64,000 bases of DNA from positions 186,001 through 250,000 of the forward strand of contig NZ_JACAIS010000004.1 in NCBI RefSeq assembly GCF_030325625.1, given 5' to 3'. Origin of the DNA: Sphingobacterium sp. N143 (lineage in GTDB: Bacteria; Bacteroidota; Bacteroidia; Sphingobacteriales; Sphingobacteriaceae). The notes beneath the pieces were generated by a model. It was not told where the DNA came from. It saw nothing but the letters and a program-made list of their open reading frames with translations, and searched no databases. Positions within the stretch are counted from its first letter, which is position 1. Each line of letters opens with the position of its first letter. Below, piece by piece: positions 54,109 through 62,559 of the stretch. The translations under genes were made by a program, and so were the position numbers.

Positions 54109-55974
54109 CTACATTGATGCAGAAAGGTCCCTAGCATTTTCTGCCAAACGGATAAACTCTGCCCGATAGCCTTCATGATCTGGCCCTTTAGCTGCTTTGG
54201 CACGGCGGATCAATTGATCGAAACTGGCTTTTTGCTTGAACTCAGAATCGCGCAGTAGCAGGCCAAGCTCAGCTACGGCACTGGCGAAACGCAGATCTTC
54301 ACTTGCTTTGTCCAGTTCGGCAACGTTGGCCATGACGACTTTTTGCTGCAACCTGCTTTTATCCCCATCCGGATCCTTGTACCTAAACTTTACTGTCGCC
54401 AGCTCACCATTTTTCTTTGCGGTCACCTGTTTTGCTGGATTTTTTTGATACTTCAAGGGGTCTACACGCCCCAGGAGGTCGGATGCCTGTCCCACCGGGA
54501 TAATCTCGTAAAGGGCTGTCACCGTATGTCCAACCCCCATGTCGCCACCCATCTTCTGGTCATTATTAAAATCTTCAGCTTCCAGCAGACGATTTTCATA
54601 GCCCACCAGACGATAGCCCTGAACATAGCTGGGGTTGAACTCCACCTGGATCTTCACATCTTTGGCAACGGTGAACAATGTTCCCCCGAATTCAGTGATC
54701 ATAGCTTTGCGGGCCTCAGAAATATTGTCGATATAAGCATAGTTTCCATGCCCTTTGTCAGCCAGAATTTCCATTTTGCTATCCTTTAGGTTGCCCATTC
54801 CATACCCTAGCACAGTCAGGAAAACCCCAGATTTGCTTTCTTTGCTGATCAACTCCTCCATGGATTCATCGCTGCTATCACCGACATTGAAATCACCATC
54901 ACTGGCCAGAATAATGCGGTTGTTGCCGCCTTTCACCTGATACTGGTTGGCTATTTCATAGGCTTTCCTGATACCCGCAGCCCCCGCGGTGCTGCCCCCT
55001 GCTTCCAGTTCCTCTATCGCTGTTTTAATCTTCATCTTCTGGCTTCCAGGTGTGCTTTCCAATTTTACCCCTGCTGATCCGGCATAAGTGACAATAGCCA
55101 CGCGGTCAATATCACGCAGTTGGTCAACCAGCATTTTTAACGAAGATTTTACCAGCGGCAATCGTCCCGGACCCAACATAGACCCTGATACATCAATCAA
55201 AAAGACCAGATTGGATGCCTTCAGATTTTCTGTGGGAATATCCTTTGCTTTGAGCGTAACCCGCATGAGCTGGTGCTGCTTGTTCCACGGTGCCTGGGTC
55301 AATTCAGTGACAATATTGACGGGTTCACGATTTTGTGGCCCCGCCACCTGATACTGGAAATAATTGATCATCTCTTCCACACGTACAGCATCCTTATCCG
55401 GCAGGTTCCCTGCATTGATAAACCGGCGTACGTTGCTATAGGAGGCTGCATCCACATCTGCCGAAAAAGTAGACAAAGGTTCCTTGGTCGGATCAATAAA
55501 CTTATTTTCTTTTATTTTTTGATACGATTCCTGATTTTGCTCAGGCCTATATCTTGCTGCCCCGATCCGCACGCCCCGTACCTTCCCCATCAGCATCGGC
55601 GATGCATTCTGATAACTGACTTCTTTGGCACTCGGCTGATCCGCCAAAACCACAATCTCCTCCAATATATGATCTTGCGGCTTCATGGCAACATTGATCT
55701 TCGACTTGCCTTTGACAGCAACCCGCTGCTCGACATAGCCCAGGTAACTGAACAGCAAGGTGTTTGTTTTTGCACTTACCCGAATCCGGTAATTCCCCTG
55801 TTGATCCGTCCATGTTTTTTCCTTCGTCTGCATATTCAGGACCACAACCCCTACAAGCACCTCGCCGGACCCGCTATCCGTGACTTTACCGGTCACCTCA
55901 TATCCTTGTTTGGCATATCCTCCAAAGGATAGCAACAAACTCATTAAAAAAAGCAGTGTTCTCATATCGTTCAA
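54109..55974 (-). CDS. VWA-domain protein with carboxypeptidase-regulatory-like domain
   Basis: A 621-residue secreted protein (signal 1-21). A CarboxypepD_reg-like domain (about 25-100) and a short LEEIVVLA link precede a linker, then a VWA fold of YfbK type. The MIDAS motif is DVSGS (261-265). A C-terminal DUF3520-like part follows (about 440-620). VWA domains bind partners through a metal ion. It is divergent from an ECF sigma factor and anti-sigma-like gene whose protein has a similar link. It may be controlled by or work with that system. Confidence 0.88.
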   Translation of the reverse strand: MNDMRTLLFLMSLLLSFGGYAKQGYEVTGKVTDSGSGEVLVGVVVLNMQTKEKTWTDQQGNYRIRVSAKTNTLLFSYLGYVEQRVAVKGKSKINVAMKPQDHILEEIVVLADQPSAKEVSYQNASPMLMGKVRGVRIGAARYRPEQNQESYQKIKENKFIDPTKEPLSTFSADVDAASYSNVRRFINAGNLPDKDAVRVEEMINYFQYQVAGPQNREPVNIVTELTQAPWNKQHQLMRVTLKAKDIPTENLKASNLVFLIDVSGSMLGPGRLPLVKSSLKMLVDQLRDIDRVAIVTYAGSAGVKLESTPGSQKMKIKTAIEELEAGGSTAGAAGIRKAYEIANQYQVKGGNNRIILASDGDFNVGDSSDESMEELISKESKSGVFLTVLGYGMGNLKDSKMEILADKGHGNYAYIDNISEARKAMITEFGGTLFTVAKDVKIQVEFNPSYVQGYRLVGYENRLLEAEDFNNDQKMGGDMGVGHTVTALYEIIPVGQASDLLGRVDPLKYQKNPAKQVTAKKNGELATVKFRYKDPDGDKSRLQQKVVMANVAELDKASEDLRFASAVAELGLLLRDSEFKQKASFDQLIRRAKAAKGPDHEGYRAEFIRLAENARDLSASM

Positions 55975-56046
55975 GTTTTTGCCAAGGGATGCAGCAAATA
56001 TTAAATTTCCATAAACCAGAAAAAAAAAATATTTTTAAGGCATAAA

Positions 56047-56625
56047 ATGTTCGTATTCAAGTCGTCAAAAATAGATCCGTCGCAAGATCAGGAGCTCTTG
56101 CAACAATATCAGGAGTCTGTAGACCTCCAGGTATTGGGCGATCTCTATCAACGACATGCCGAGATGGTCTATTACGTCTGTTTGCGTTATCTCCAAGATC
56201 GGGAGCTGAGCAAAGATGCCGTCATGAATATTTTTGAAGAGCTTATCCATAAAGTCAACAAACAAGAAATCAAGGACTTTCCGCGATGGCTATATGTCTT
56301 GAGCAAGAACCATTGTCTCATGTATTTAAGGTCTCAAAAAAATAAATCACAAATTTCTTTGGATGAATTTGTGAAATTTCCGGGAGATCTGCATCCATAT
56401 GAGCAACCGGATCAAAAAGAAGAACAACTGACAGCAATGGAGGGCTGCCTGGATCGGCTACCGGAAAAACAGCAGCAGTCGGTCAGGCTCTTTTTTCTGG
56501 AGGAAAAATGTTACAAAGAGATCAGTGAGTCTACGGGGTATAGCTTAAATGAGGTGAAGAGTTATATCCAGAATGGAAAACGAAATTTAAAAATTTGCAT
56601 GGAGGCCTGGAATGAGCGGCAGTAA
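56047..56625 (+). CDS. ECF RNA polymerase sigma factor
   Basis: A 192-residue sigma-70 family, ECF-type factor. Region 2 (about 28-95) contains LGDLYQRHAEMVYYVCLRYL and region 4 (about 135-185) contains LPEKQQQSVRLFFLEEKCYKEISESTGYSLNEVKSYIQNGKRNLK. It lacks region 3, as ECF factors do. The next gene overlaps by 14 bases and encodes a membrane protein that is a likely anti-sigma. It starts 72 bases from the divergent VWA gene. Confidence 0.92.
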   Translation: MFVFKSSKIDPSQDQELLQQYQESVDLQVLGDLYQRHAEMVYYVCLRYLQDRELSKDAVMNIFEELIHKVNKQEIKDFPRWLYVLSKNHCLMYLRSQKNKSQISLDEFVKFPGDLHPYEQPDQKEEQLTAMEGCLDRLPEKQQQSVRLFFLEEKCYKEISESTGYSLNEVKSYIQNGKRNLKICMEAWNERQ

Positions 56626-57871
56626 TTATGACATAGCATACCTGAAGAAATACGTCAATGGCGAGCTTTCTCCTACGGAGATGTATGCTATCGAGCGTGA
56701 GGCCCAGCGTGACCCGATGTTGGCTGATATCCTTATGGGTATGGAGTTGGATCAGGGCAGCTCTGTATTGCCCGACCTTGAACACCGCATCACACAGCGT
56801 ACCACAGGGCAGCAAGCCACGACAGCAAGGCTCTTCGACTGGAAGAAACTTGCCATTGCCGCTGCAGTACTTGCTGTGCTGGCAACTGGCATTATCTATT
56901 TCCAGCGGCCGACAAGCCCTTCGGGCACGCAGCGGACAGCCAATATCACAGCCCCATCGGATAAAATGGACTCCAGAACACTGCCGCAGGATTCCGCTGT
57001 GGCCTCCCCTGGCATCGATTCTGTCCTCCTTGAGGATCAGCACCCTCGCTTAGCCGAGAGCAGAAAGCTTCCCGCACCGCACAGCTATGCGCCGGACGAA
57101 ACATCCTCGGTACTCGATAAGCCCGCCCTCCGGGTAAAATCAATGAAAGAAATCGAAATGGAAATCAACCCCGACCGACCGGCATTTGGCTTAGGCTCCG
57201 CTGATAGTGCCGCAGTGATGGCTTATACAGCAGAGGCCGAAAGGAGTATCGCTGCAACTAATCGTCCCGCCTTAAAAAGTTATAACAACGCTCTTGCGGG
57301 TAAGGTAGCGGGACTGAATACAGCTCAGCAAGCGGGCAGTCCTGTCCAGATCACGGTACACAATAAAGAAACGGGATTACCCATTTCGGGGGTAACGATC
57401 ATACAGCCGAACAGCAAACTGGCCACAAATACCGACGATAAAGGAAAGGCAACCATCCAGCCGAGTACCATGGATTCCCTGGTGGATATTATGGCCTTAG
57501 GCTATAATACCGTAGCGCTGAACATGCGGCGCAATAAAAACCTCAATATCAAGCTGGAACCGAACAGCGGCGTCCTGGATGAAGTGGTGGTCACCACCAT
57601 GTCCTCACGAAAAACAAAAAGTGCCGAACCCGTATGGGGCTGGAAATCATTCAACAGCTACGTGAAAAAGAGAACCACCAACAGTCAGTCGGAGGGCACG
57701 GTACGACTGAGCTTCTATATCGACAAGGATGGCTTCCCCACCAATATCAATGTGTTACAGAGCGCCAATGATTACCTGGATGCCAAAGCCAAGGAAATCC
57801 TGCTGTCGGGTCCCAAATGGAAAGGGGAAGACTACCGCTATGTCACATTTACATTTGAATTCACACCCTGA
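56612..57871 (+). CDS. Membrane anti-sigma-like protein with carboxypeptidase-regulatory and TonB-like domains
   Basis: A 419-residue protein. The short N-terminal cytosolic part (1-75, YDIAYLKKYVNGELSPTEMYAIER) resembles anti-sigma modules. One membrane helix (about 79-97) follows. The periplasmic part has a low-complexity linker, a CarboxypepD_reg-like domain (about 245-315) with LDEVVVTT, and a C-terminal TonB/energy-transducer-like domain (about 335-419, GTVRLSFYIDKDGFPTNINVLQS). A sensor that ties envelope events to the sigma factor is plausible. It overlaps the sigma gene by 14 bases. Confidence 0.82.
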   Translation: MSGSNYDIAYLKKYVNGELSPTEMYAIEREAQRDPMLADILMGMELDQGSSVLPDLEHRITQRTTGQQATTARLFDWKKLAIAAAVLAVLATGIIYFQRPTSPSGTQRTANITAPSDKMDSRTLPQDSAVASPGIDSVLLEDQHPRLAESRKLPAPHSYAPDETSSVLDKPALRVKSMKEIEMEINPDRPAFGLGSADSAAVMAYTAEAERSIAATNRPALKSYNNALAGKVAGLNTAQQAGSPVQITVHNKETGLPISGVTIIQPNSKLATNTDDKGKATIQPSTMDSLVDIMALGYNTVALNMRRNKNLNIKLEPNSGVLDEVVVTTMSSRKTKSAEPVWGWKSFNSYVKKRTTNSQSEGTVRLSFYIDKDGFPTNINVLQSANDYLDAKAKEILLSGPKWKGEDYRYVTFTFEFTP

Positions 57872-57987
57872 CAACAATCTGCTGCTCCCAGCACAGGCCA
57901 GGCGATTTCTTTCATCAGGTATGTTAACACGGACCATCGTTAACAAAAACTTCATCTTATATTGATATTAAGCTTAAATAAAGCTGA

Positions 57988-57995
57988 TAAATTTG
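57988..57995 (+). promoter_or_regulatory. Candidate -7 box of the EF-hand-like micropeptide
   Basis: TAAATTTG matches TAnnTTTG, 21 bases before the ATG at 58017. A TTG at 57962-57964 lies 23 bases upstream. Confidence 0.55.
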
Positions 57996-58016
57996 AATAT
58001 CAAAAAAGAAATAAAA

Positions 58017-58112
58017 ATGATTAAAGATTTTGAATTATTTGAACTGGAGAACACCTTCCTTGGTGAAGGTTTCGACTTGGACGGTGACGATATCATCACC
58101 GATGAAGACTAG
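58017..58112 (+). CDS. 31-residue acidic micropeptide with EF-hand-like loop
   Basis: A short open frame MIKDFELFELENTF..., 31 codons, with a C-terminal DLDGDDIITDED. The loop has acidic residues at EF-hand positions 1, 3, 5 and 12 and Ile at 7-8, with D in place of the usual G6. Net charge is strongly negative. It has its own promoter box (57988) and is followed by a hairpin over the stop codon and another terminator. Such features fit a real small gene, but no homologue is known to me. A leader before the ATG is possible only from non-ATG codons. Confidence 0.5.
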   Translation: MIKDFELFELENTFLGEGFDLDGDDIITDED

Positions 58113-58126
58113 GTCTTCACTTTTTT
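58103..58126 (+). terminator. Hairpin overlapping the micropeptide stop codon
   Basis: TGAAGAC (58103-58109) and GTCTTCA (58113-58119) form a stem whose three-base loop is the TAG stop codon; a T6 tract follows at 58121-58126. A terminator this close would end the RNA just past the coding part. Confidence 0.55.
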
Positions 58127-58156
58127 AGCAAGTATTATTCCCCTTATATAATCTCC

Positions 58157-58188
58157 AAGCCCGGCCACTTCTTTGCCGGGCTTTTTCT
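58157..58188 (+). terminator. Second terminator downstream of the micropeptide
   Basis: AAGCCCGGC and GCCGGGCTT (nine pairs) with a short loop, followed by TTTTCT. GC-rich stem, typical Rho-independent form on the plus strand. Confidence 0.85.
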
Positions 58189-58189
58189 C

Positions 58190-58324
58190 TTACAGTGGCC
58201 GATTGATCTGCTTTTTACCGTTTCCCATCCCGGGTTTCATTTCGTTCCTATTAGCAGCAGCTATTTTTTCATCTTCCGGATCAGGGTAATCCGTATTTCT
58301 TTCAACGACCTGCCTTGTCCGCAT
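58190..58324 (-). CDS. Small hydrophilic protein, 44 residues
   Basis: On the minus strand an ATG at 58324 opens a 44-codon frame beginning MRTRQVVERNTDYPDPEDEK and ending NGKKQINRPL, stop at 58190. It is hydrophilic and charged, with no signal or membrane part, and looks like a soluble small protein. The stop lies just two bases from the plus-strand terminator. No -7 box was seen. Not recognised. Confidence 0.45.
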   Translation of the reverse strand: MRTRQVVERNTDYPDPEDEKIAAANRNEMKPGMGNGKKQINRPL

Positions 58325-58378
58325 TTTTTATTATTGCTATATTTATGACCCCTGAAAAAAAAGATGGTACGTTTAATT

Positions 58379-58406
58379 GTGTCACGGAAAAGTAATAGTG
58401 TCACGG
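58379..58406 (+). repeat. Direct repeat of GTGTCACGG
   Basis: GTGTCACGG occurs at 58379-58387 and 58398-58406, a period of 19 bases, followed in each case by an A/G-rich run. It lies upstream of both the DHFR-like gene and, on the other strand, the 44-residue gene. Possible regulator site. Confidence 0.5.
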
Positions 58407-58471
58407 GAAATCAGCCGTACCGATGATGCACGGCAATAGGGGGCTATTCAAAAAAACACATTCTTGAATTC

Positions 58472-59017
58472 ATGCATATGAGAAAAATTATACTGGACCT
58501 GGCCATGACGCTGGATGGCTTTATTGAAGGACCGAATGGGGAGATTGACTGGTGCATCATGGATGATGACATGGACTTCGAGGGCTTTCTGTCCACCATA
58601 GACAGCATCTTTTATGGCCGTGTCAGTTATGACGCCTGGGGAAACTTCCAGCCTGATGACCAGGCCAGCGACACTGAAAAAAAATTGTGGGAGCATGTCC
58701 ACGCCAAGAAAAAATATGTCTTCTCGCATCAGGCCAGGCAGGATGAGCGTGCAGTTTTCATCCAAACCGATATGGTTGCTGAAATCACTAAATTAAAAAA
58801 ACAGGACGGCAAGGATATCTGGTTATATGGTGGTGCTGGTTTGATCAGAAGTTTTATTCAGGCAGATCTTGTGGACATCTACCGTATCTCCGTTCATCCT
58901 CTGGCACTAGGCAGCGGGAAGCCATTGTTTGAAGATCTAACGGAGCGGTTAAAGCTGCAGTTGATGCAGACTCGTGTGTTCAGATCAGGTGTCGTGCAAC
59001 TGATTTATACCACATAG
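58472..59017 (+). CDS. Dihydrofolate-reductase-family (RibD C-terminal-like) protein
   Basis: A 181-residue Rossmann-like protein of the DHFR/RibD-C family. It has LDLAMTLDGFIEGPNGEIDW, the segment STIDSIFYGRVSYDAW, a GGAGLIRSF nucleotide-binding motif and LALGSGKPLF. It may reduce a pterin or pyrimidine intermediate with NADPH, but these small enzymes often have unknown substrates. A second ATG (58478) is an equally possible start. Confidence 0.88.
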   Translation: MHMRKIILDLAMTLDGFIEGPNGEIDWCIMDDDMDFEGFLSTIDSIFYGRVSYDAWGNFQPDDQASDTEKKLWEHVHAKKKYVFSHQARQDERAVFIQTDMVAEITKLKKQDGKDIWLYGGAGLIRSFIQADLVDIYRISVHPLALGSGKPLFEDLTERLKLQLMQTRVFRSGVVQLIYTT

Positions 59018-59073
59018 CTGCTGCAGCCAACATGCCATGAAGAGAATTATCATCCAAAATAACAGCCAGCACA

Positions 59074-59583
59074 ATGGGCTACATAACAGTTGACACCATG
59101 ATCCCAGAACTTATAGCTATCGAAAAAGCAATAGGGCGGCCCATACACAACCTGGTGCAAGACCAGGAGTGCGCCCCGTATTTTGGTTTTAGTTTCCAAC
59201 TGGGGGGATGGAATATCAAGTTTAGAAAGGCCAAAATAACTCCTAAAAAAAATGGGCAATTTGTCACCTTATGGAAACGTGATGCCCAGCATCAAACTGT
59301 GCCTTATGCTGCTGCTGACAAGTTTGATTTCTATCTCATTGCGGCAGCACAGGGAACTAAGTTTGGTTGTTTCATCTTTCCGAAACAGCTGTTGATCAGC
59401 CAGCAGGTCTTAACGACAGGGGGAAAAAATGGGAAACGGGGGTTTCGGGTTTATCCTCCCTGGTGCATTGCTGATAATCCGCAGGCCGCAAAGACGAAAA
59501 TGTGGCAGGTAGACTATTTTATCGACCTGACAGCACATGACCACGAAGTACAGCAGAAACTGCAGGCGTTGGCCATGTGCTGA
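59074..59583 (+). CDS. MepB-family protein
   Basis: A 169-residue protein with MepB hallmarks: GFSFQLGGWNIKFRKAKITPKKNGQFVTLWKR, FGCFIFPKQLLISQQ and GKRGFRVYPPWC. MepB belongs to the mepRAB locus of Staphylococcus aureus, where its function is unclear. Here no MepA efflux pump or MepR lies next to it. It is downstream of the DHFR-like gene, 56 bases apart, and convergent with phospholipase C. Confidence 0.87.
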   Translation: MGYITVDTMIPELIAIEKAIGRPIHNLVQDQECAPYFGFSFQLGGWNIKFRKAKITPKKNGQFVTLWKRDAQHQTVPYAAADKFDFYLIAAAQGTKFGCFIFPKQLLISQQVLTTGGKNGKRGFRVYPPWCIADNPQAAKTKMWQVDYFIDLTAHDHEVQQKLQALAMC

Positions 59584-59679
59584 GGTTGCACCGCTGCAAC
59601 ACTTTTTCGGCACCTGAAAATTCTGGATCGTTTTTTCAGGCCCATACTGCAGCAGCAGATTCCATTGGACGATACCTGG

Positions 59680-62193
59680 TTAGGCCAACAACGGATCGGT
59701 AGTGGTTTCAGCCCCTGTCTCCAGTCGCCCTGCCAGCTGAATGACAAAACCCGTCTCTCCTTTAATCCGTATCGCCATATCATACCAGTTTCCCTGCCCC
59801 GCAATATCCAGGCTCAATACTGTTTCCTGTGCTGGCCTGATTTCCCTGACGGCGGAATAGGACTGATAATTAAGGGATTCGACCATGACTGTCACGGCCT
59901 TTTCGGCATTATTTTTCAATGTCAGCTGCAACTTTCCTGTTGCCGCCTTGGTCAGTGGCCTGATTTCCGGCGCAACCGCTGCCCACAGGGCGGGAGCATC
60001 TTTCTGCCCTGCAAATTTTCGATAGAAACCATTTGGGCCGTGCAACTCAAAGGCATAATTGCTGCCTTCAAATCTGGCCAGGTCCCATTGGTAGCCCAGG
60101 CGGTCGCCACTCTTCACGGCAAAATTCCAGTTTCGGTACGTTTCGGGCTCCCCTTGCTCATTGTGGTACCCCAACGGACTGTAAACATTGAAGGCCGTCC
60201 CGCTGGTCCTTTCACCAAATATATTGGAATCAACATGCATCTGCAGGTTAAACTTCCCGTCTTTCACATAGCCGATCGCATCATGTGCATAAGGCAAAGA
60301 CAGGGATTTACGGACTCCTGTTTCCTGTACCCGGTTAAACTTGTCAGTCCATACCGTCTGTCTTGCCTGCGCAAGGTCCTTAATCTCAATAAATCCGCCC
60401 GGAGCATCTTTGAACTGCGCATTGTAAATCGTTTCAATATATTGATTCCGGTCCAGGAAAGGCAATTGTTCCTGCTGTTGGCGGAAGGGTGTAAAGGCGG
60501 CGGTCAGATCTCCACAAATGGTTCGGCGCCAAGTGCTGATATGATCCAGATGGATATTTTTCTGCAGCTTCTTATTGAAAAAATATTCCAGAAACTGGAG
60601 TGTGGAAGTATGGTCAAATACTTGGGAGCATACTTTTCCACCCCGCGACCATGGGGAAGCAATATACATGGGTACCCGGAACCCTAAGCCCACAGCCCCT
60701 TCACGGGCTTGCTTTTTGGGAATCCCCTGTTTGAGCTCATTGGCCAAACGCACCATCTCCACTTCGCTATCGATCCCCGGAGAACAGGCACCACTGTCCT
60801 TTTGCTTCAGGTCAGGGACCACAAAAGGTTTAACATGGTCGTAATACCCATCATTCTCATCGTAGGTAATGATAAAGATGGTCTTCTTCCAGACTTCGGG
60901 ATTTTTGGTCAGGATATCCAGGACCTCGGATACATACCAAGCGCCATACCAAGGCGCACTGGGATGGTCTGAAAAATTCTTTGGTCCTGCCAACCAGGAT
61001 ACTGCCGGCAATTGCCCCTGATCCACATCTTTCCTAAACTGATAAAGCACATCGCCCTTTGGCACTTCTAAAGCTCTTTGTTTTCCCCGCTCTTTGAATT
61101 GCAGCTTTTCAAGGGACCGATAATTATTGTCGCCCCGGTTTACGGTAAAAGCACGCTGGTGCAACGATTTGCTAAAGTCACTCAGCTTGTCGTAATGGGC
61201 TGCACTGAACTCTTTGAGATCGGCTTCGGCTTTTTCGAGGGCCTCACTTTTCTTGCGGATATCGGTACGGATCTTTTCGGCCTGCTCCTCAGAAGCGGGA
61301 GATTTTTCTTCCAATGCCGCAATCTGTGCCGGCAGATCCCTTACCTGCACCTCCAGATTGCGGATATAGGTATCCTTAAATTTAACCTGATACGCCTGAA
61401 AAAATTCCAGCAGGTTACAGCCAAAATTGGATAGCCATGCACGCTCCTCTCCGGAAAGCCCACCACCACAGCTGGTCTCATTCTGGTAGAAGCGCCAGTT
61501 GATCCCATTCTTTTCCAGCAGTTCCGGAAACGTCTGCCAGGTCATCTTTCCATAGGCAAAGTCGTCATTCCGAATGTTGACCTTCTGCAGGCCTTCTTTC
61601 ATCTCCGTGATCTTACCCGTCCAAAAGAACGAGCGGTTGGGGGTGGTACTGGTCATCCCCGAACAGAAGTTCTGGTCACAGACGGTAAACGCATCGGCCA
61701 AAGCATAGTGAAACGGGAGGTCTTCACGTGTAAAGTACCCAAGGGTTAAAGGCATGGCTGCATATTGCTTATTGCCCGACTGCTTGGAAGTCAACCACTG
61801 GTCGTACTTACCTTGGTTATAGGCATCGACCTGACTGGCGCGGCTGTGGGGGAGCGAGCCCATCCAGGTAACCTTACTTTCCTTCAGGTTCAACCTGAAA
61901 GGGGCATAGGTTTTCCCGCGTTTATCTGTCTGATACCAGACCGGAAGGCCATTGGGCAGTCGGACCGCACGCGGGTCATTGAAACCACGAACCCCAGAAA
62001 GACTGCCCAAGGTATGGTCAAAGGATCTGTTTTCCTGCATCAGGATAACGATATGCTCAGCATCCAGAAAGCTACTGCCCGGATCCGGATCAATGGCAAA
62101 GGCTTTCTGGATCGAACTGGGCATAAAGCTGGCTATGCCTGCAGCTCCTGAAAATAGCAAAGTCTTTCTTAGGAATTCTCTTCTGCTTTCCAT
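59680..62193 (-). CDS. Phosphocholine-type phospholipase C, Tat-exported
   Basis: An 837-residue phospholipase C of the bacterial PLC/acid-phosphatase-like family. A Tat signal (SRREFLRK, 3-10, with signal to about 33) precedes the catalytic core with VILMQENRSFDH (49-60), TTPNRSFFWTG, and later DENDGYYDH. Two DUF756 C-terminal domains end the protein (from about 630). It releases phosphocholine or similar heads from lipids. A coiled-coil-like charged insert lies at about 276-331. It could help phosphorus supply with pst and GDPD genes. Confidence 0.93.
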   Translation of the reverse strand: MESRREFLRKTLLFSGAAGIASFMPSSIQKAFAIDPDPGSSFLDAEHIVILMQENRSFDHTLGSLSGVRGFNDPRAVRLPNGLPVWYQTDKRGKTYAPFRLNLKESKVTWMGSLPHSRASQVDAYNQGKYDQWLTSKQSGNKQYAAMPLTLGYFTREDLPFHYALADAFTVCDQNFCSGMTSTTPNRSFFWTGKITEMKEGLQKVNIRNDDFAYGKMTWQTFPELLEKNGINWRFYQNETSCGGGLSGEERAWLSNFGCNLLEFFQAYQVKFKDTYIRNLEVQVRDLPAQIAALEEKSPASEEQAEKIRTDIRKKSEALEKAEADLKEFSAAHYDKLSDFSKSLHQRAFTVNRGDNNYRSLEKLQFKERGKQRALEVPKGDVLYQFRKDVDQGQLPAVSWLAGPKNFSDHPSAPWYGAWYVSEVLDILTKNPEVWKKTIFIITYDENDGYYDHVKPFVVPDLKQKDSGACSPGIDSEVEMVRLANELKQGIPKKQAREGAVGLGFRVPMYIASPWSRGGKVCSQVFDHTSTLQFLEYFFNKKLQKNIHLDHISTWRRTICGDLTAAFTPFRQQQEQLPFLDRNQYIETIYNAQFKDAPGGFIEIKDLAQARQTVWTDKFNRVQETGVRKSLSLPYAHDAIGYVKDGKFNLQMHVDSNIFGERTSGTAFNVYSPLGYHNEQGEPETYRNWNFAVKSGDRLGYQWDLARFEGSNYAFELHGPNGFYRKFAGQKDAPALWAAVAPEIRPLTKAATGKLQLTLKNNAEKAVTVMVESLNYQSYSAVREIRPAQETVLSLDIAGQGNWYDMAIRIKGETGFVIQLAGRLETGAETTTDPLLA

Positions 62194-62559
62194 AATATGT
62201 GTCTTATAATTTCGATTTGAATCTACTTACATTTCTTTTTGTTTCATATTTCTTCATGTAAATCTTATGTTACTAAATGATAACCTCTGGGGGATGGCCA
62301 TCGCAAAGGTCCCTGATCGGTAACAGACAGACAGGATCGCTGTTGTTGATGGATGCCTCGCCGTGCATTTCCTGGTGCAAGGCCGGCAGGATGCCTAAAA
62401 ATAAACGGGCCATGAAAGGTTAAAGGCGACTTTTGCTGTAACATTTTGCATCTATTCCAACAGTAAAGTTTTAAAAGCAATAAAAAGCCCTTAAGTTTAC
62501 AACAAATTACCTTCCATACAGCATTGATGCTATCTGGACGGTCACAGAAAATATATGAT
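62194..62559 (+). other. 366-base region before TauE/SafE with possible structured RNA
   Basis: The middle part is GC-rich and holds several inverted repeats (see the ncRNA entry). On the minus strand a 46-codon frame (62413-62273, MARLFLGILPALHQE...) is also open. The two readings compete. Bases outside 62270-62415 show nothing further; no TAnnTTTG box was found. Confidence 0.5.
62293..62395 (+). ncRNA. Candidate structured RNA upstream of TauE/SafE gene
   Basis: GATGGCCATC (62293-62302) is self-complementary. ATCGGTAACAG (62316-62326) pairs fully with CTGTTGTTGAT (62340-62350) only if G-U pairs are allowed, which holds on the plus-strand RNA but not on the minus. A GC-rich hairpin at 62355-62387 (GCC, GCC, TGCA with TGCA, GGC, GGC) follows. 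It may be a leader element or a small RNA. No known class was recognised. Confidence 0.4.

Noticed and set aside
59665..60687. 340-codon plus-strand frame inside phospholipase C
   Set aside because: Antisense of a well supported enzyme; lacks coding-like features.
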